This document shows, in pieces, positions 8,734-16,543 of a stretch of DNA of 31,035 bases. The first letter of the stretch is position 1. Each line of letters opens with the position of its first letter. Origin of the DNA: TMED69 sp964642505. Its GTDB lineage: Bacteria; Pseudomonadota; Gammaproteobacteria; Ga0077536. Both the position numbers and the translations under genes were made by a program. The notes below the pieces were generated by a model, which saw only the letters and a program-made list of their open reading frames with translations, had not been told where the DNA came from and searched no databases. The stretch spans positions 1-31,035 of the forward strand of contig CAZXQY010000022.1 of assembly GCA_964642505.1 (NCBI GenBank), written 5' to 3'.

Positions 8734-9999
8734 TTGAAAGCGAGAGTCTTATCGGACTGGTTGGAAAATCTTGAAGCTGAACGCTCCACTACTATTAAGT
8801 TAGGTCTCAGTAGATGTAAAAGAGTAAAAGCCAACCTGAAACTTAATAAGATTGCTAAGAAAGTAATAGCAGTCGCCGGAACCAACGGAAAAGGTTCAAG
8901 TGTCGCCCTAATGGAGTCTGTCCTATTGAAATTGGGGTACGAGGTCGGGACGTACACTTCGCCGCACATACGTTTTTTCAATGAAAGAATTAAGATAAAT
9001 GGCGAAGCCGTGTCAGATAAGACTATTACCGATGCTTTTTGCCGAGTGGACGGGGCGCGAGGAGAAGTAGAATTAACTCCTTTTGAATTTTGTACTCTGG
9101 CAGCTTTTTCGATCTTTGAAAGTTTTGATTTGGATTACGTGGTGCTAGAGGTTGGTTTAGGAGGGCGTTTGGATGCAGTCAATTCGATAGATCCCGATTT
9201 ATGTCTCGTTACATCTATCGATTTTGATCATCAAGAATTTCTAGGTTCGTCTAGAGAAGAGATCGGCTACGAAAAAGCTGGGATAATGAGAAAAGGCATT
9301 GAGTGTGTTTGCTCTGATCCGGCCGTTCCTAATAGTATTGTTGAACATGCGCATGACATTGGAGCAAGATTGAAATTACTGGGTGTGGATTTTTTCATGG
9401 AACAACATGATTCAAACTGGGATTGGTGGGATCTAGAAAATTCGATCGAAGGGTTGTCGAAGCGATGTCTTTCGGGTGAGCATCAGCTGCGAAATGCTGC
9501 TGGCGTAATAAAAGTTATTGCTCTTTCTGAAGGGTTTGTAAGTGGGAGATTAGTAAATGACGCGATATCCGATACGAATCTGGAGGGGCGGTTTCAAGAA
9601 TTTCAAAGGGAAGGACAAAAGTTTATCCTAGATGTGGCTCACAATCAGGAGGCGGCTAAGGCTTTATCCCAGAATTTACTTAACTACACCTCTCGGGGGA
9701 AAATCTTTGCTATAGTGGCACTTATGAAAACCAAAGAAATTGAGGGTTTTCTATCAGAATTGGCGGAAAGAGTCGATTTTTGGATTTTTCCGGCGCTAGC
9801 CTGTGGCTCAGCACATTCTAACGCTTTGCTTAAAAAGCGACTATTAAATATAAAAAAGCGAGCGGTGGCCATTTGTTGTGAGTCGGTCGGGGATGCTATC
9901 CAGTTGGCTTCTAAAAGAACAGACGCTGAGGATGTAACCCTTGTCTGTGGGTCCTTTATAACGGTTGGGGAAGCGCTTAAATTTCTGGAGTCGTCTTGA
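8734..9999 (+). CDS. folC: bifunctional dihydrofolate synthase / folylpolyglutamate synthase
   Basis: FolC adds glutamate to dihydropteroate and then extends the polyglutamate tail of folates, using ATP. The Mur-ligase-type P-loop AGTNGKGSS lies at about 48-56, followed by TSPHIRFFNERI, and V-L-E-V-G-L-G-G-R-L-D-A-V-N with the Mg-binding glutamate. The C-terminal domain shows D-V-A-H-N. The start is a TTG at 8734 with GTAGG 6-7 nt upstream. There are 421 residues, the normal length. A 74-nt gap separates it from accD; I see no terminator in it. Confidence 0.95.
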   Translation: MKARVLSDWLENLEAERSTTIKLGLSRCKRVKANLKLNKIAKKVIAVAGTNGKGSSVALMESVLLKLGYEVGTYTSPHIRFFNERIKINGEAVSDKTITDAFCRVDGARGEVELTPFEFCTLAAFSIFESFDLDYVVLEVGLGGRLDAVNSIDPDLCLVTSIDFDHQEFLGSSREEIGYEKAGIMRKGIECVCSDPAVPNSIVEHAHDIGARLKLLGVDFFMEQHDSNWDWWDLENSIEGLSKRCLSGEHQLRNAAGVIKVIALSEGFVSGRLVNDAISDTNLEGRFQEFQREGQKFILDVAHNQEAAKALSQNLLNYTSRGKIFAIVALMKTKEIEGFLSELAERVDFWIFPALACGSAHSNALLKKRLLNIKKRAVAICCESVGDAIQLASKRTDAEDVTLVCGSFITVGEALKFLESS

Positions 10000-10004
10000 A
10001 GTCG

Positions 10005-10667
10005 ATGAATGAAGAACAAATAAAAAAACGTCTAATTGGTTCTGTCGTGGTGGTACTTACGGTCGTAATAGTTGTGCCCATTTTCTTAGACGGCAGTGAT
10101 AAAGGTTTGCGAGAAGTAAAAATCACAGAAGTGCCTCCCAAGGCTAGTTTTGAAATGAAAGATCCGCCAAACAAATTGTTTGACGGTGATGGTTCGCTGG
10201 ACTTTATAAAGAAGGAAAAGGGTTCTACTGTTTTCGATTTGAATGTAGGCGGAATCGAAGGAGTAAATGGGCTAGAAGGAAGCTCGGGAAAAGTATTAAA
10301 TGAGATCATACGAGAGGGCAAAAATGTCAAAGTGGTTGAGACCTTTGAAAAGTCGTTGAAAAAATTGGAGAAACAAATTGGTGATCGACTTAATAGAGAA
10401 GGCACTGTAGAGGAAAAATCTCAAGTGCTTGTAGAATGGCTGGTGCAGGTTGGTAGTTTTTCTGACTTAACAAATGCAGAGAGGCTCGTATCTCAGTTAA
10501 CAGAAGATTCCTTTGAGGCAGTTACGTTAGAAAGAGGGAACGAAAATGGCAGATCCTTTAAGGTCAGAGTAGGGCCCTATAAAAACAAAAGCAATGCCCA
10601 CAAAGCGCTTTTAGAAATTGAAAAAAAACACACTGTCAGCGGATTTTTGGTAAAAGTCTCTCCGTAG
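10005..10667 (+). CDS. dedD: DedD-like SPOR-domain inner-membrane division protein
   Basis: DedD-type proteins are anchored in the inner membrane and bind denuded septal peptidoglycan through a C-terminal SPOR domain. The sequence shows a short cytoplasmic head, one membrane helix (V-V-V-V-L-T-V-V-I-V-V-P-I-F-L, roughly residues 12-27), a long charged linker, and a SPOR domain over the last 80 residues (W-L-V-Q-V-G-S-F ... F-K-V-R-V-G-P-Y). The frame also opens at a TTG (9996) that overlaps the folC stop as TTGA and has GGAG 5 nt upstream, so the true start may be 9996. The folC-dedD-cvpA order is conserved. Confidence 0.9.
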   Translation: MNEEQIKKRLIGSVVVVLTVVIVVPIFLDGSDKGLREVKITEVPPKASFEMKDPPNKLFDGDGSLDFIKKEKGSTVFDLNVGGIEGVNGLEGSSGKVLNEIIREGKNVKVVETFEKSLKKLEKQIGDRLNREGTVEEKSQVLVEWLVQVGSFSDLTNAERLVSQLTEDSFEAVTLERGNENGRSFKVRVGPYKNKSNAHKALLEIEKKHTVSGFLVKVSP

Positions 10668-10695
10668 CTGATTTACAAGGACGAAACTAATAGAG

Positions 10696-11181
10696 ATGAC
10701 TGCTATAGATTTAATCATTTTAATGGTTTTCTTGATTTCTATCTCAATAGGTTTTTTTAGAGGGTTCACGTTTGAATTGTTGTCCCTTACCTCGTGGGTA
10801 TTTAGTTTTTGGGCAGCATTTTATTTTATGGATGACGTTTCGCTTTTATATCATTCTTATATTCAAATTGATCTGGTGAGAAGCATATTATCTTTTTTCT
10901 CGGTGCTAATACCATTGCTGATATTGTGTGGTATAACCAGTAGGATGCTGGGAAAATTGACCAGGGGCTCGACTTTCGGAAATGTTGATAGAACGGCGGG
11001 CGCGATATTTGGATTCTTAAGAAGTAGTGTGATTGTGCTACTTTCACTTTTCTTCTTGAGAATATTTTTCTCGAATGCGACTTGGTGGCAGGAATCAGCT
11101 GCCATACCGATTTTTATTAAGGCGATGGAATCCCTAGAAAAATTTTCCCCAATTCTCTTCGATAGCGACGCCTTTATATAA
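10696..11181 (+). CDS. cvpA: CvpA family membrane protein
   Basis: CvpA is a small polytopic inner-membrane protein, named for colicin V production in E. coli and linked to envelope stress tolerance; its biochemical role is not settled. The 161 residues contain about four hydrophobic segments (around 5-25, 28-46, 63-84 and 103-126), with the D-R-x-x-G-A-I-F-G-F sequence typical of the family between segments 3 and 4. The 28-nt gap after dedD and the 19-nt gap before purF fit one operon. Confidence 0.92.
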   Translation: MTAIDLIILMVFLISISIGFFRGFTFELLSLTSWVFSFWAAFYFMDDVSLLYHSYIQIDLVRSILSFFSVLIPLLILCGITSRMLGKLTRGSTFGNVDRTAGAIFGFLRSSVIVLLSLFFLRIFFSNATWWQESAAIPIFIKAMESLEKFSPILFDSDAFI

Positions 11182-11200
11182 TGATGGTAGACTTATTTGA

Positions 11201-12724
11201 ATGTGCGGAATAATAGCAATTGTGGCTCAGGCAGGCGTTAATCAGATGTTGTTTGATGGCTTGACGGTACTTCAACATCGGGGGCAGGACGCTGCAGGAA
11301 TCGCCACTTGTCATGGGAATCGTATTTTTCTCAGAAAGTCCAATGGACTAGTAAGAGACGTGTTTGAGACCGACGATATGGTTGGTTTGCCGGGCAAAAT
11401 GGGCGTCGGCCACGTCAGATACCCGACGGCAGGGGATTCGTCGAAAGCGGAGGCTCAACCTTTCTACGTCAATTCGCCGTATGGTATTACGCTCGCTCAT
11501 AACGGAAATTTGATCAACTCTGATACACTCAAACAAGACTTATTTGATGACGAGTTGCGCCATGTCAACACCGATTCCGATTCTGAGGTTCTTCTAAATG
11601 TTTTTGCGCAAGAGCTATATAAATTAAATAAAAAGAAGATTGATCCGCAAGATATTTTCCGGGCTTGTTCAAAAGTATTTGAGCGCTGTAAAGGAGCCTA
11701 TTCGGTCGTCGCGATGATCACCGGAGTGGGTATTGTGGCGTTTCGAGATAGACATGGTATTAGACCGATAGTGTATGGCGCCCGGAAGACGAGTGCTGGT
11801 GAGGAATTTGTTGTGGCTTCGGAGAGTGTTGCGATTGATGTACTAGGTTTTGAACTAGTGGGGGATATCAGGCCAGGGGAAGCTATATTTGTTAATAGTG
11901 GAGGGAAAGTGTTTTCAAAACAGTGTGTATCACCTGCTGGTTATTTCCCATGTTTGTTTGAGCATGTATATTTCGCTCGACCAGATTCAATAATAGACGG
12001 TATTTCAGTCCATAAAGCTAGGATGAGGATGGGTGAAGCCCTAGCTAATAAGATTGTGGAAAATTGGTTTGAGCATGATATCGATGTTGTGATCCCGATA
12101 CCGGACACTGCGCGTACCGCCGCCCTTGAGCTGGCAAACGTTACTGGGATTAAGTATCGGGAGGGGTTCATAAAAAACAGGTATATTCCCCGTACTTTCA
12201 TAATGCCCGGTCAGGCTCTCAGACAAAAATCTGTCCGACAGAAACTAAACGCTATAGACTTGGAGTTTTCTGGTAAGAATGTTCTTTTGGTAGACGATTC
12301 AATTGTAAGAGGAACTACCTCCAAGCAGTTAATTGAAATGGCGAGAGAGGCTGGCGCCAAAAAAGTATACTTTGCATCTGCTGCGCCACCGGTTCGTTTC
12401 CCGAACGTTTATGGTATAGATATGCCGACGCGGGAAGAATTAATTGCTTACAATAGAACTGATACACAAGTATGTAAGACCTTGGGAGCTGATGGCCTTA
12501 TTTATCAGGATTTAGAGGAATTGGTATTGTCGGCGCAACGGGGGAATCCAGAAATATTGGGTTTTGAGCAATCTTGTTTTAGTGGGGAGTATGTGACCGG
12601 TGGCGTCACCGAAGACTATTTGAGAGATTTGGGGATAAATAGAGCCGATGCCACAAAAGGAAATAGATATAATAAGTTTAGGGCGCCGACCGACCTATTT
12701 TCGCGCTCGATAGATATAAATTGA
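11201..12724 (+). CDS. purF: amidophosphoribosyltransferase
   Basis: PurF makes 5-phosphoribosylamine from PRPP and glutamine, the first committed step of purine synthesis. The protein begins MCGI with the Ntn-hydrolase Cys2 nucleophile directly after Met, so it is the E. coli type without propeptide. Also visible are glutaminase residues near RYPTAG (73-78) and AHNGN (99-103) and the PRPP-binding stretch VLLVDDSIVRGTTSKQL (361-377). It has 507 residues, the normal length. It ends the leuB-to-purF run; in Pseudomonas the next gene is metZ, which is absent here. Confidence 0.97.
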   Translation: MCGIIAIVAQAGVNQMLFDGLTVLQHRGQDAAGIATCHGNRIFLRKSNGLVRDVFETDDMVGLPGKMGVGHVRYPTAGDSSKAEAQPFYVNSPYGITLAHNGNLINSDTLKQDLFDDELRHVNTDSDSEVLLNVFAQELYKLNKKKIDPQDIFRACSKVFERCKGAYSVVAMITGVGIVAFRDRHGIRPIVYGARKTSAGEEFVVASESVAIDVLGFELVGDIRPGEAIFVNSGGKVFSKQCVSPAGYFPCLFEHVYFARPDSIIDGISVHKARMRMGEALANKIVENWFEHDIDVVIPIPDTARTAALELANVTGIKYREGFIKNRYIPRTFIMPGQALRQKSVRQKLNAIDLEFSGKNVLLVDDSIVRGTTSKQLIEMAREAGAKKVYFASAAPPVRFPNVYGIDMPTREELIAYNRTDTQVCKTLGADGLIYQDLEELVLSAQRGNPEILGFEQSCFSGEYVTGGVTEDYLRDLGINRADATKGNRYNKFRAPTDLFSRSIDIN

Positions 12725-12763
12725 AAGCCTCTACGGGTTTCAAGAATGCGGTCGATTTTTTTT
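12721..12763 (+). terminator. Possible rho-independent terminator after purF (weak)
   Basis: Directly at the purF stop, arms TTGAAA-g-CC (12721-12729) and GG-g-TTTCAA (12735-12743) can form a stem with one G/G mismatch and a short loop. A run of eight T lies at 12756-12763, but 12 nt downstream of the stem, further than in canonical terminators. The rest of the 98-nt gap is AT-rich and carries only the strong ribosome-binding site of the next gene. Confidence 0.3.
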
Positions 12764-12807
12764 GGATTTCGGGTTTTTAAATAGAGCTATGAGTTAACGA
12801 AAATCAC

Positions 12808-12813
12808 AAGGAG
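12808..12813 (+). promoter_or_regulatory. Strong Shine-Dalgarno site of the peroxiredoxin gene
   Basis: AAGGAG lies 9 nt before the ATG at 12823. Most genes in this window have weak or no recognisable sites, so this near-consensus site suggests the peroxiredoxin is translated at a high level. Confidence 0.7.
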
Positions 12814-12822
12814 TTTGTTGCG

Positions 12823-13308
12823 ATGAGTATAAAAGTAGGAGATAAAATGCCTGAGGGAACCTTAACGATTATGGGAAATGAGGGACCTGGCCCAATGTCG
12901 ACAGATAATCTTTTTACGGGAAAGAAGGTTGTAATTTTTGCTGTCCCAGGAGCTTTTACTCCCGCTTGCTCAGCGAAACATCTTCCGGGATTTGTTGCAA
13001 ATAGTGATTCTCTTAAGAATAAAGGTGTTGACGATATTGCTTGTCTCTCGGTCAATGATGTTTTTGTCATGGATGCGTGGGGTAAAGCCCATAATGCAGA
13101 TTCCAAGGTAATGATGCTCGCAGATGGCAACGCCGATTACGTAATGCGATTGGGTTTAGATCTTGATGCGAGCGGCTTTGGAATGGGCACGCGAGCTGAA
13201 CGTTTTGCACTAATCGTTGAAGATGGAAAAGTTTCACATTTGTTCAAGGAATCAGTAATCTCGGAAGTAAAGGAAAGCTCGGCGGAAAATATATTGGCAA
13301 ACCTCTGA
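12823..13308 (+). CDS. Prx5-type peroxiredoxin
   Basis: This is a thiol peroxidase that reduces hydrogen peroxide and organic peroxides, expected to be recycled by glutathione/glutaredoxin or thioredoxin. The motif VPGAFTPACS (41-50) carries the peroxidatic Cys49 and the conserved Thr46 and Pro; GMGTRAERFAL (120-130) carries the active-site arginine. The only other Cys in the fold is in DIACLSV (Cys74), a position also Cys in Prx5 proteins; there is no C-terminal resolving Cys, and no fused glutaredoxin domain. At 161 residues it is full length. It lies alone between purF and the decarboxylase, whose frame opens three bases after its stop. Confidence 0.92.
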   Translation: MSIKVGDKMPEGTLTIMGNEGPGPMSTDNLFTGKKVVIFAVPGAFTPACSAKHLPGFVANSDSLKNKGVDDIACLSVNDVFVMDAWGKAHNADSKVMMLADGNADYVMRLGLDLDASGFGMGTRAERFALIVEDGKVSHLFKESVISEVKESSAENILANL

Positions 13309-13362
13309 TTTATGTCTACAAAAGGGTTTCGGGCTGCTGCGGGAGAAGGTGGTCCGAACCAC

Positions 13363-14772
13363 ATGTCGGTGGAAGAATTCCGTGTGAACGCCTATAGGGT
13401 CGTAGATTGGCTATGCGATTATTACGAAAACATAGAATCGTTTCCTGTCTTATCTGAGGTAGAACCAGGATTTATTCGGTCGTCTTTACCCTTATCCGCC
13501 CCAATCGCGCCGGAAGATTTTTCAATCATTATGAAAGATTTAGAGGAAGTTTTATTGCCGGGTATTACTCACTGGCAGTCACCAAACTTTTTCGGCTACT
13601 TCCCGGCGAATGCTTCGCCACCTTCTATTTTAGGAGAAATGATAAGTGCTGGTTTAGGTGTGCAAGGTATGTTGTGGCTCACAAGTCCTTCCTGCACCGA
13701 GTTAGAAACCCTGGTCTTGGACTGGATAATCGATATGCTAGCATTGCCCCAATCCTACAAATCTACCGGTAAGGGAGGGGGGGTTATACAGGATTCGGCG
13801 TCAAGCGCGGTACTTTGCGCATTATTGGCGGCAAGAGAAGCTATCCAAAAGAACAGTGCTTGCGAGACTGGGACAGATCCTAGATTGGTAGGATATTGCT
13901 CTGAAGAAGCTCATTCCTCCGTAGAAAAGGCGTTTAGCATAGCCGGCTTAGGTAGGCACAGACTTCGGCGCGTTCGCACCGATTCGGAGGGGGCTCTTTC
14001 TTTAGAATATTTGGAAGCTCAAATGGCTTCTGATATTGAAGGTGGATTACTGCCGTTTTTTATCTGTGCGACCGTTGGAACTACCTCCACCCTATCTAGT
14101 GATCGAGTTCAGGAACTCGGTAGCCTCGCTAGTACTAATAAGTGTTGGCTACATGTCGATGCAGCTATGGCTGGTACAGCTTCTATCTGTCCCGAATTTA
14201 GATATTTAAATCGCGGCTTGGAGTTAACTGATAGTTATTGTTTCAATCCACATAAATGGATGCTTACTAATTTCGATTGCAATTGTTTTTATGTAAATGA
14301 TAGAAGACCTCTAAACGCAGCTATGTCTGTTTTACCTGAATATTTAAAAAACGAAAAATCCGATAAAAGTGAAGTAATTGATTTCCGAGACTGGCAAATC
14401 CCGTTGGGGCGAAGATTTCGGTCTCTAAAATTGTGGTTTGTTATTCGATCCTATGGAGTGGAAGGGATACGACAATTCGTCAGAAGTCACGCTAAATTGG
14501 CAAAAGATTTCGCACAATGGGTTTCTGCAGACCGAGACTTTGAGCTGGTGACTTATACCGGATTAAATCTTGTCTGTTTTCGAGTTATGGGAGACGATCG
14601 GAAGAATAGGGTTCTGCTGGATACGCTCAATAAAACTGGTCGCATTTTTCTCAGTCATACCGTTGTTGAGGGGAGATTTGTTCTACGTTTGTGTGTTGGC
14701 CAGGTCCGGGTAGACGAAAAAACGGTTATAAGGGCGTGGGAGACTATCAAAACCGTTGCCGCTGGTTTGTGA
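13363..14772 (+). CDS. PLP-dependent aromatic-L-amino-acid decarboxylase (DDC/TDC family)
   Basis: Group II PLP decarboxylase, predicted to convert an aromatic amino acid (L-DOPA, tyrosine, phenylalanine, tryptophan or 5-hydroxytryptophan) to its amine and CO2. Counted from the ATG at 13363 (469 residues): His184 in EEAHSSVEKA stacks on PLP, Asp266 in HVDAAMAG binds the pyridine nitrogen, Lys298 in FNPHKW forms the Schiff base, and Tyr327 in LPEYLK is the mobile-loop proton donor of true decarboxylases (Tyr332 in human AADC). The C-terminal half is strikingly like animal AADC (WQIPLGRRFRSLKLWFV). Where AADC reads HVDAAYAG, this protein has Met for Tyr. The frame opens at 13312, but homologues begin at the M-S-V-E-E-F position, which has GGAGAAGGTGG upstream. 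The substrate cannot be fixed from sequence. Confidence 0.92.
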   Translation: MSVEEFRVNAYRVVDWLCDYYENIESFPVLSEVEPGFIRSSLPLSAPIAPEDFSIIMKDLEEVLLPGITHWQSPNFFGYFPANASPPSILGEMISAGLGVQGMLWLTSPSCTELETLVLDWIIDMLALPQSYKSTGKGGGVIQDSASSAVLCALLAAREAIQKNSACETGTDPRLVGYCSEEAHSSVEKAFSIAGLGRHRLRRVRTDSEGALSLEYLEAQMASDIEGGLLPFFICATVGTTSTLSSDRVQELGSLASTNKCWLHVDAAMAGTASICPEFRYLNRGLELTDSYCFNPHKWMLTNFDCNCFYVNDRRPLNAAMSVLPEYLKNEKSDKSEVIDFRDWQIPLGRRFRSLKLWFVIRSYGVEGIRQFVRSHAKLAKDFAQWVSADRDFELVTYTGLNLVCFRVMGDDRKNRVLLDTLNKTGRIFLSHTVVEGRFVLRLCVGQVRVDEKTVIRAWETIKTVAAGL

Positions 14773-14903
14773 CATCGTATTTCATAATATAGATATGAAT
14801 TTCGTTGAGAACTTGGCGGGGTTCTGGTAGCGTTTGTATCCCAAGGAAGTGTCGATGAACCTAGAATTTTAGTTCTTCTTACTTGGAAATCAATCGAATT
14901 GAT
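14773..14903 (+). other. Decarboxylase-pyrG spacer with a five-codon minigene-like element
   Basis: This is a 131-nt gap. AAGGAAG (14843-14849) lies 5 nt before an ATG at 14855 that opens only five codons (M-N-L-E-F, stop TAG 14870-14872). The same bases can pair as GAA-c-CTA with TAG-TTC (14857-14875). No clear promoter or T-run terminator is visible. The minigene could be chance. The tilS/accA genes that precede pyrG in Pseudomonas are absent. Confidence 0.25.
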
Positions 14904-16538
14904 ATGACTCGTTTTATTTTTGTCACCGGCGGAGTTGTGTCGTCACTGGGAAAAGGAATAGCTTCGGCTTCCTTGGGCGCGATATTAGAGGCCAGGGGAC
15001 TTAGTCTCGCGATGGTGAAGCTAGATCCTTATATAAATGTCGATCCCGGAACCATGAGTCCGTTTCAACATGGGGAGGTCTTTGTGACGGAAGACGGTGC
15101 AGAGACTGATCTGGATTTGGGACATTACGAAAGGTTTATGAGATGTGGAATATCGTCGGCGAGTAATTATACGGCAGGGCGAATTTACGAAAACGTAATT
15201 CATCGAGAGCGAAAAGGCGATTATCTAGGAGCGACTGTACAGGTTATTCCTCATGTTACTGACGAAATAATTAGGTGTATAAAGATGGGGGCGAGGGACG
15301 CGGAAATCGCCATGGTCGAAATTGGAGGGACGGTGGGGGACATCGAGTCGCTACCTTTTTTGGAAGCTATCCGCCAAATGAGAGTCGAATTGGGGAATAG
15401 GAATACTCTTTTTATCCATTTGACTTTGGTTCCTTATATACCGTCAGCTGGGGAGGTTAAGACGAAACCCACGCAGCATTCAGTAAAGGAGCTGAGATCC
15501 ATTGGAATTCAACCGGACGTTCTTCTGTGTAGAGCGCAAGAATCGATCTCAGCTTCGGATAGACGAAAGATAGCGTTATTTACCAACGTAGAGGAGAAGG
15601 CCGTGATCTCCGCTTTGGATGCGTCCAACATATACCAAATACCTCAGAATTTACATTCGGAGGGCCTAGACGAAATAGTAGTGGAAAAATTAAATTTGAC
15701 CGTCCCGGAGGCAGATTTGTCTAATTGGACTGAGGTTGTTTCGGCTTTGAACAACCCTACCCAAGAGGTTTTAATTGCCATGGTCGGGAAATACGTCAAT
15801 TTAACCGAGGCGTATAAGTCTCTTTCAGAGGCGTTAGTGCATGCGGGCATCCACACGGATACAAGGGTTAAGATAGTCTATGTTGATTCCGAAAACTTAG
15901 AGAAGGAGGGCAACGATTCTTTGAAAGGAGTCGATGGTATTTTAGTTCCAGGTGGGTTCGGGGAAAGAGGCATCGACGGGAAATTGGGTGCCGTGACTTT
16001 CGCCCGCGAAAATAAAATTCCTTTTTTGGGGATATGCTTAGGCATGCAGATGGCGGTAATAGAAATTGCCAGAAATCTTGCGCGACTAGAAGGAGCTAAT
16101 AGCACGGAATTTAACAAATCTACCAAAATTCCTGTTGTGGCTCTGATAACTGAGTGGGCAGGGAGTGATGGCGCTATCGAGACTAGAGATGATGTGACCG
16201 ATCTCGGAGGTACAATGCGATTAGGTGCTCAACCTTGTAGGTTAGCGGGAGATAGCATTGTTGGTCGGGCGTATGGAACAGAACTTATTAACGAAAGGCA
16301 TAGGCATAGGTACGAATTCAATAATACCTATACGATGGATCTTGAGTCGGCTGGCCTAAGAATCGTCGGTCGATCACTGGACGGTAATTTGGTAGAGGTA
16401 GTCGAATTGCCCGAACATCCTTGGTTTGTGGGTTGCCAATTTCATCCAGAATTCACTTCTACCCCTAGAGATGGACACCCTCTTTTTAATTCATTTATCA
16501 GAGCTGGTCTTATTACGAGAAATAAAAGGGTGGTTTGA
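14904..16538 (+). CDS. pyrG: CTP synthase
   Basis: PyrG aminates UTP to CTP using ATP and glutamine. The N-terminal synthetase domain begins MTRFIFVTGGVVSSLGKG with the P-loop, then KLDPYINVDPGTMSP, GEVFVTEDGAETDLDLGHYERF and EIGGTVGDIE. The C-terminal class I glutaminase domain has LGICLGMQ (nucleophile Cys) and QFHPEFTSTP (His and Glu). From the ATG at 14904 there are 544 residues, one fewer than E. coli; a TTG at 14883 would add seven non-conserved residues and is unlikely. The stop overlaps a possible TTG start of kdsA. Confidence 0.97.
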   Translation: MTRFIFVTGGVVSSLGKGIASASLGAILEARGLSLAMVKLDPYINVDPGTMSPFQHGEVFVTEDGAETDLDLGHYERFMRCGISSASNYTAGRIYENVIHRERKGDYLGATVQVIPHVTDEIIRCIKMGARDAEIAMVEIGGTVGDIESLPFLEAIRQMRVELGNRNTLFIHLTLVPYIPSAGEVKTKPTQHSVKELRSIGIQPDVLLCRAQESISASDRRKIALFTNVEEKAVISALDASNIYQIPQNLHSEGLDEIVVEKLNLTVPEADLSNWTEVVSALNNPTQEVLIAMVGKYVNLTEAYKSLSEALVHAGIHTDTRVKIVYVDSENLEKEGNDSLKGVDGILVPGGFGERGIDGKLGAVTFARENKIPFLGICLGMQMAVIEIARNLARLEGANSTEFNKSTKIPVVALITEWAGSDGAIETRDDVTDLGGTMRLGAQPCRLAGDSIVGRAYGTELINERHRHRYEFNNTYTMDLESAGLRIVGRSLDGNLVEVVELPEHPWFVGCQFHPEFTSTPRDGHPLFNSFIRAGLITRNKRVV

Positions 16539-16543
16539 ATAAG

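Noticed and set aside
13312..13362. N-terminal extension of the decarboxylase from ATG 13312
   Set aside because: The extra 17 residues match nothing in the family and have no ribosome-binding site; the ATG at 13363 fits homologue N-termini. The longer form is not excluded.
13777..13783. G7 tract in the decarboxylase as a phase-variation switch
   Set aside because: Seven bases is short for slippage. Similar tracts occur in leuB (299-305) and in the Smr gene, so it is not a special feature.
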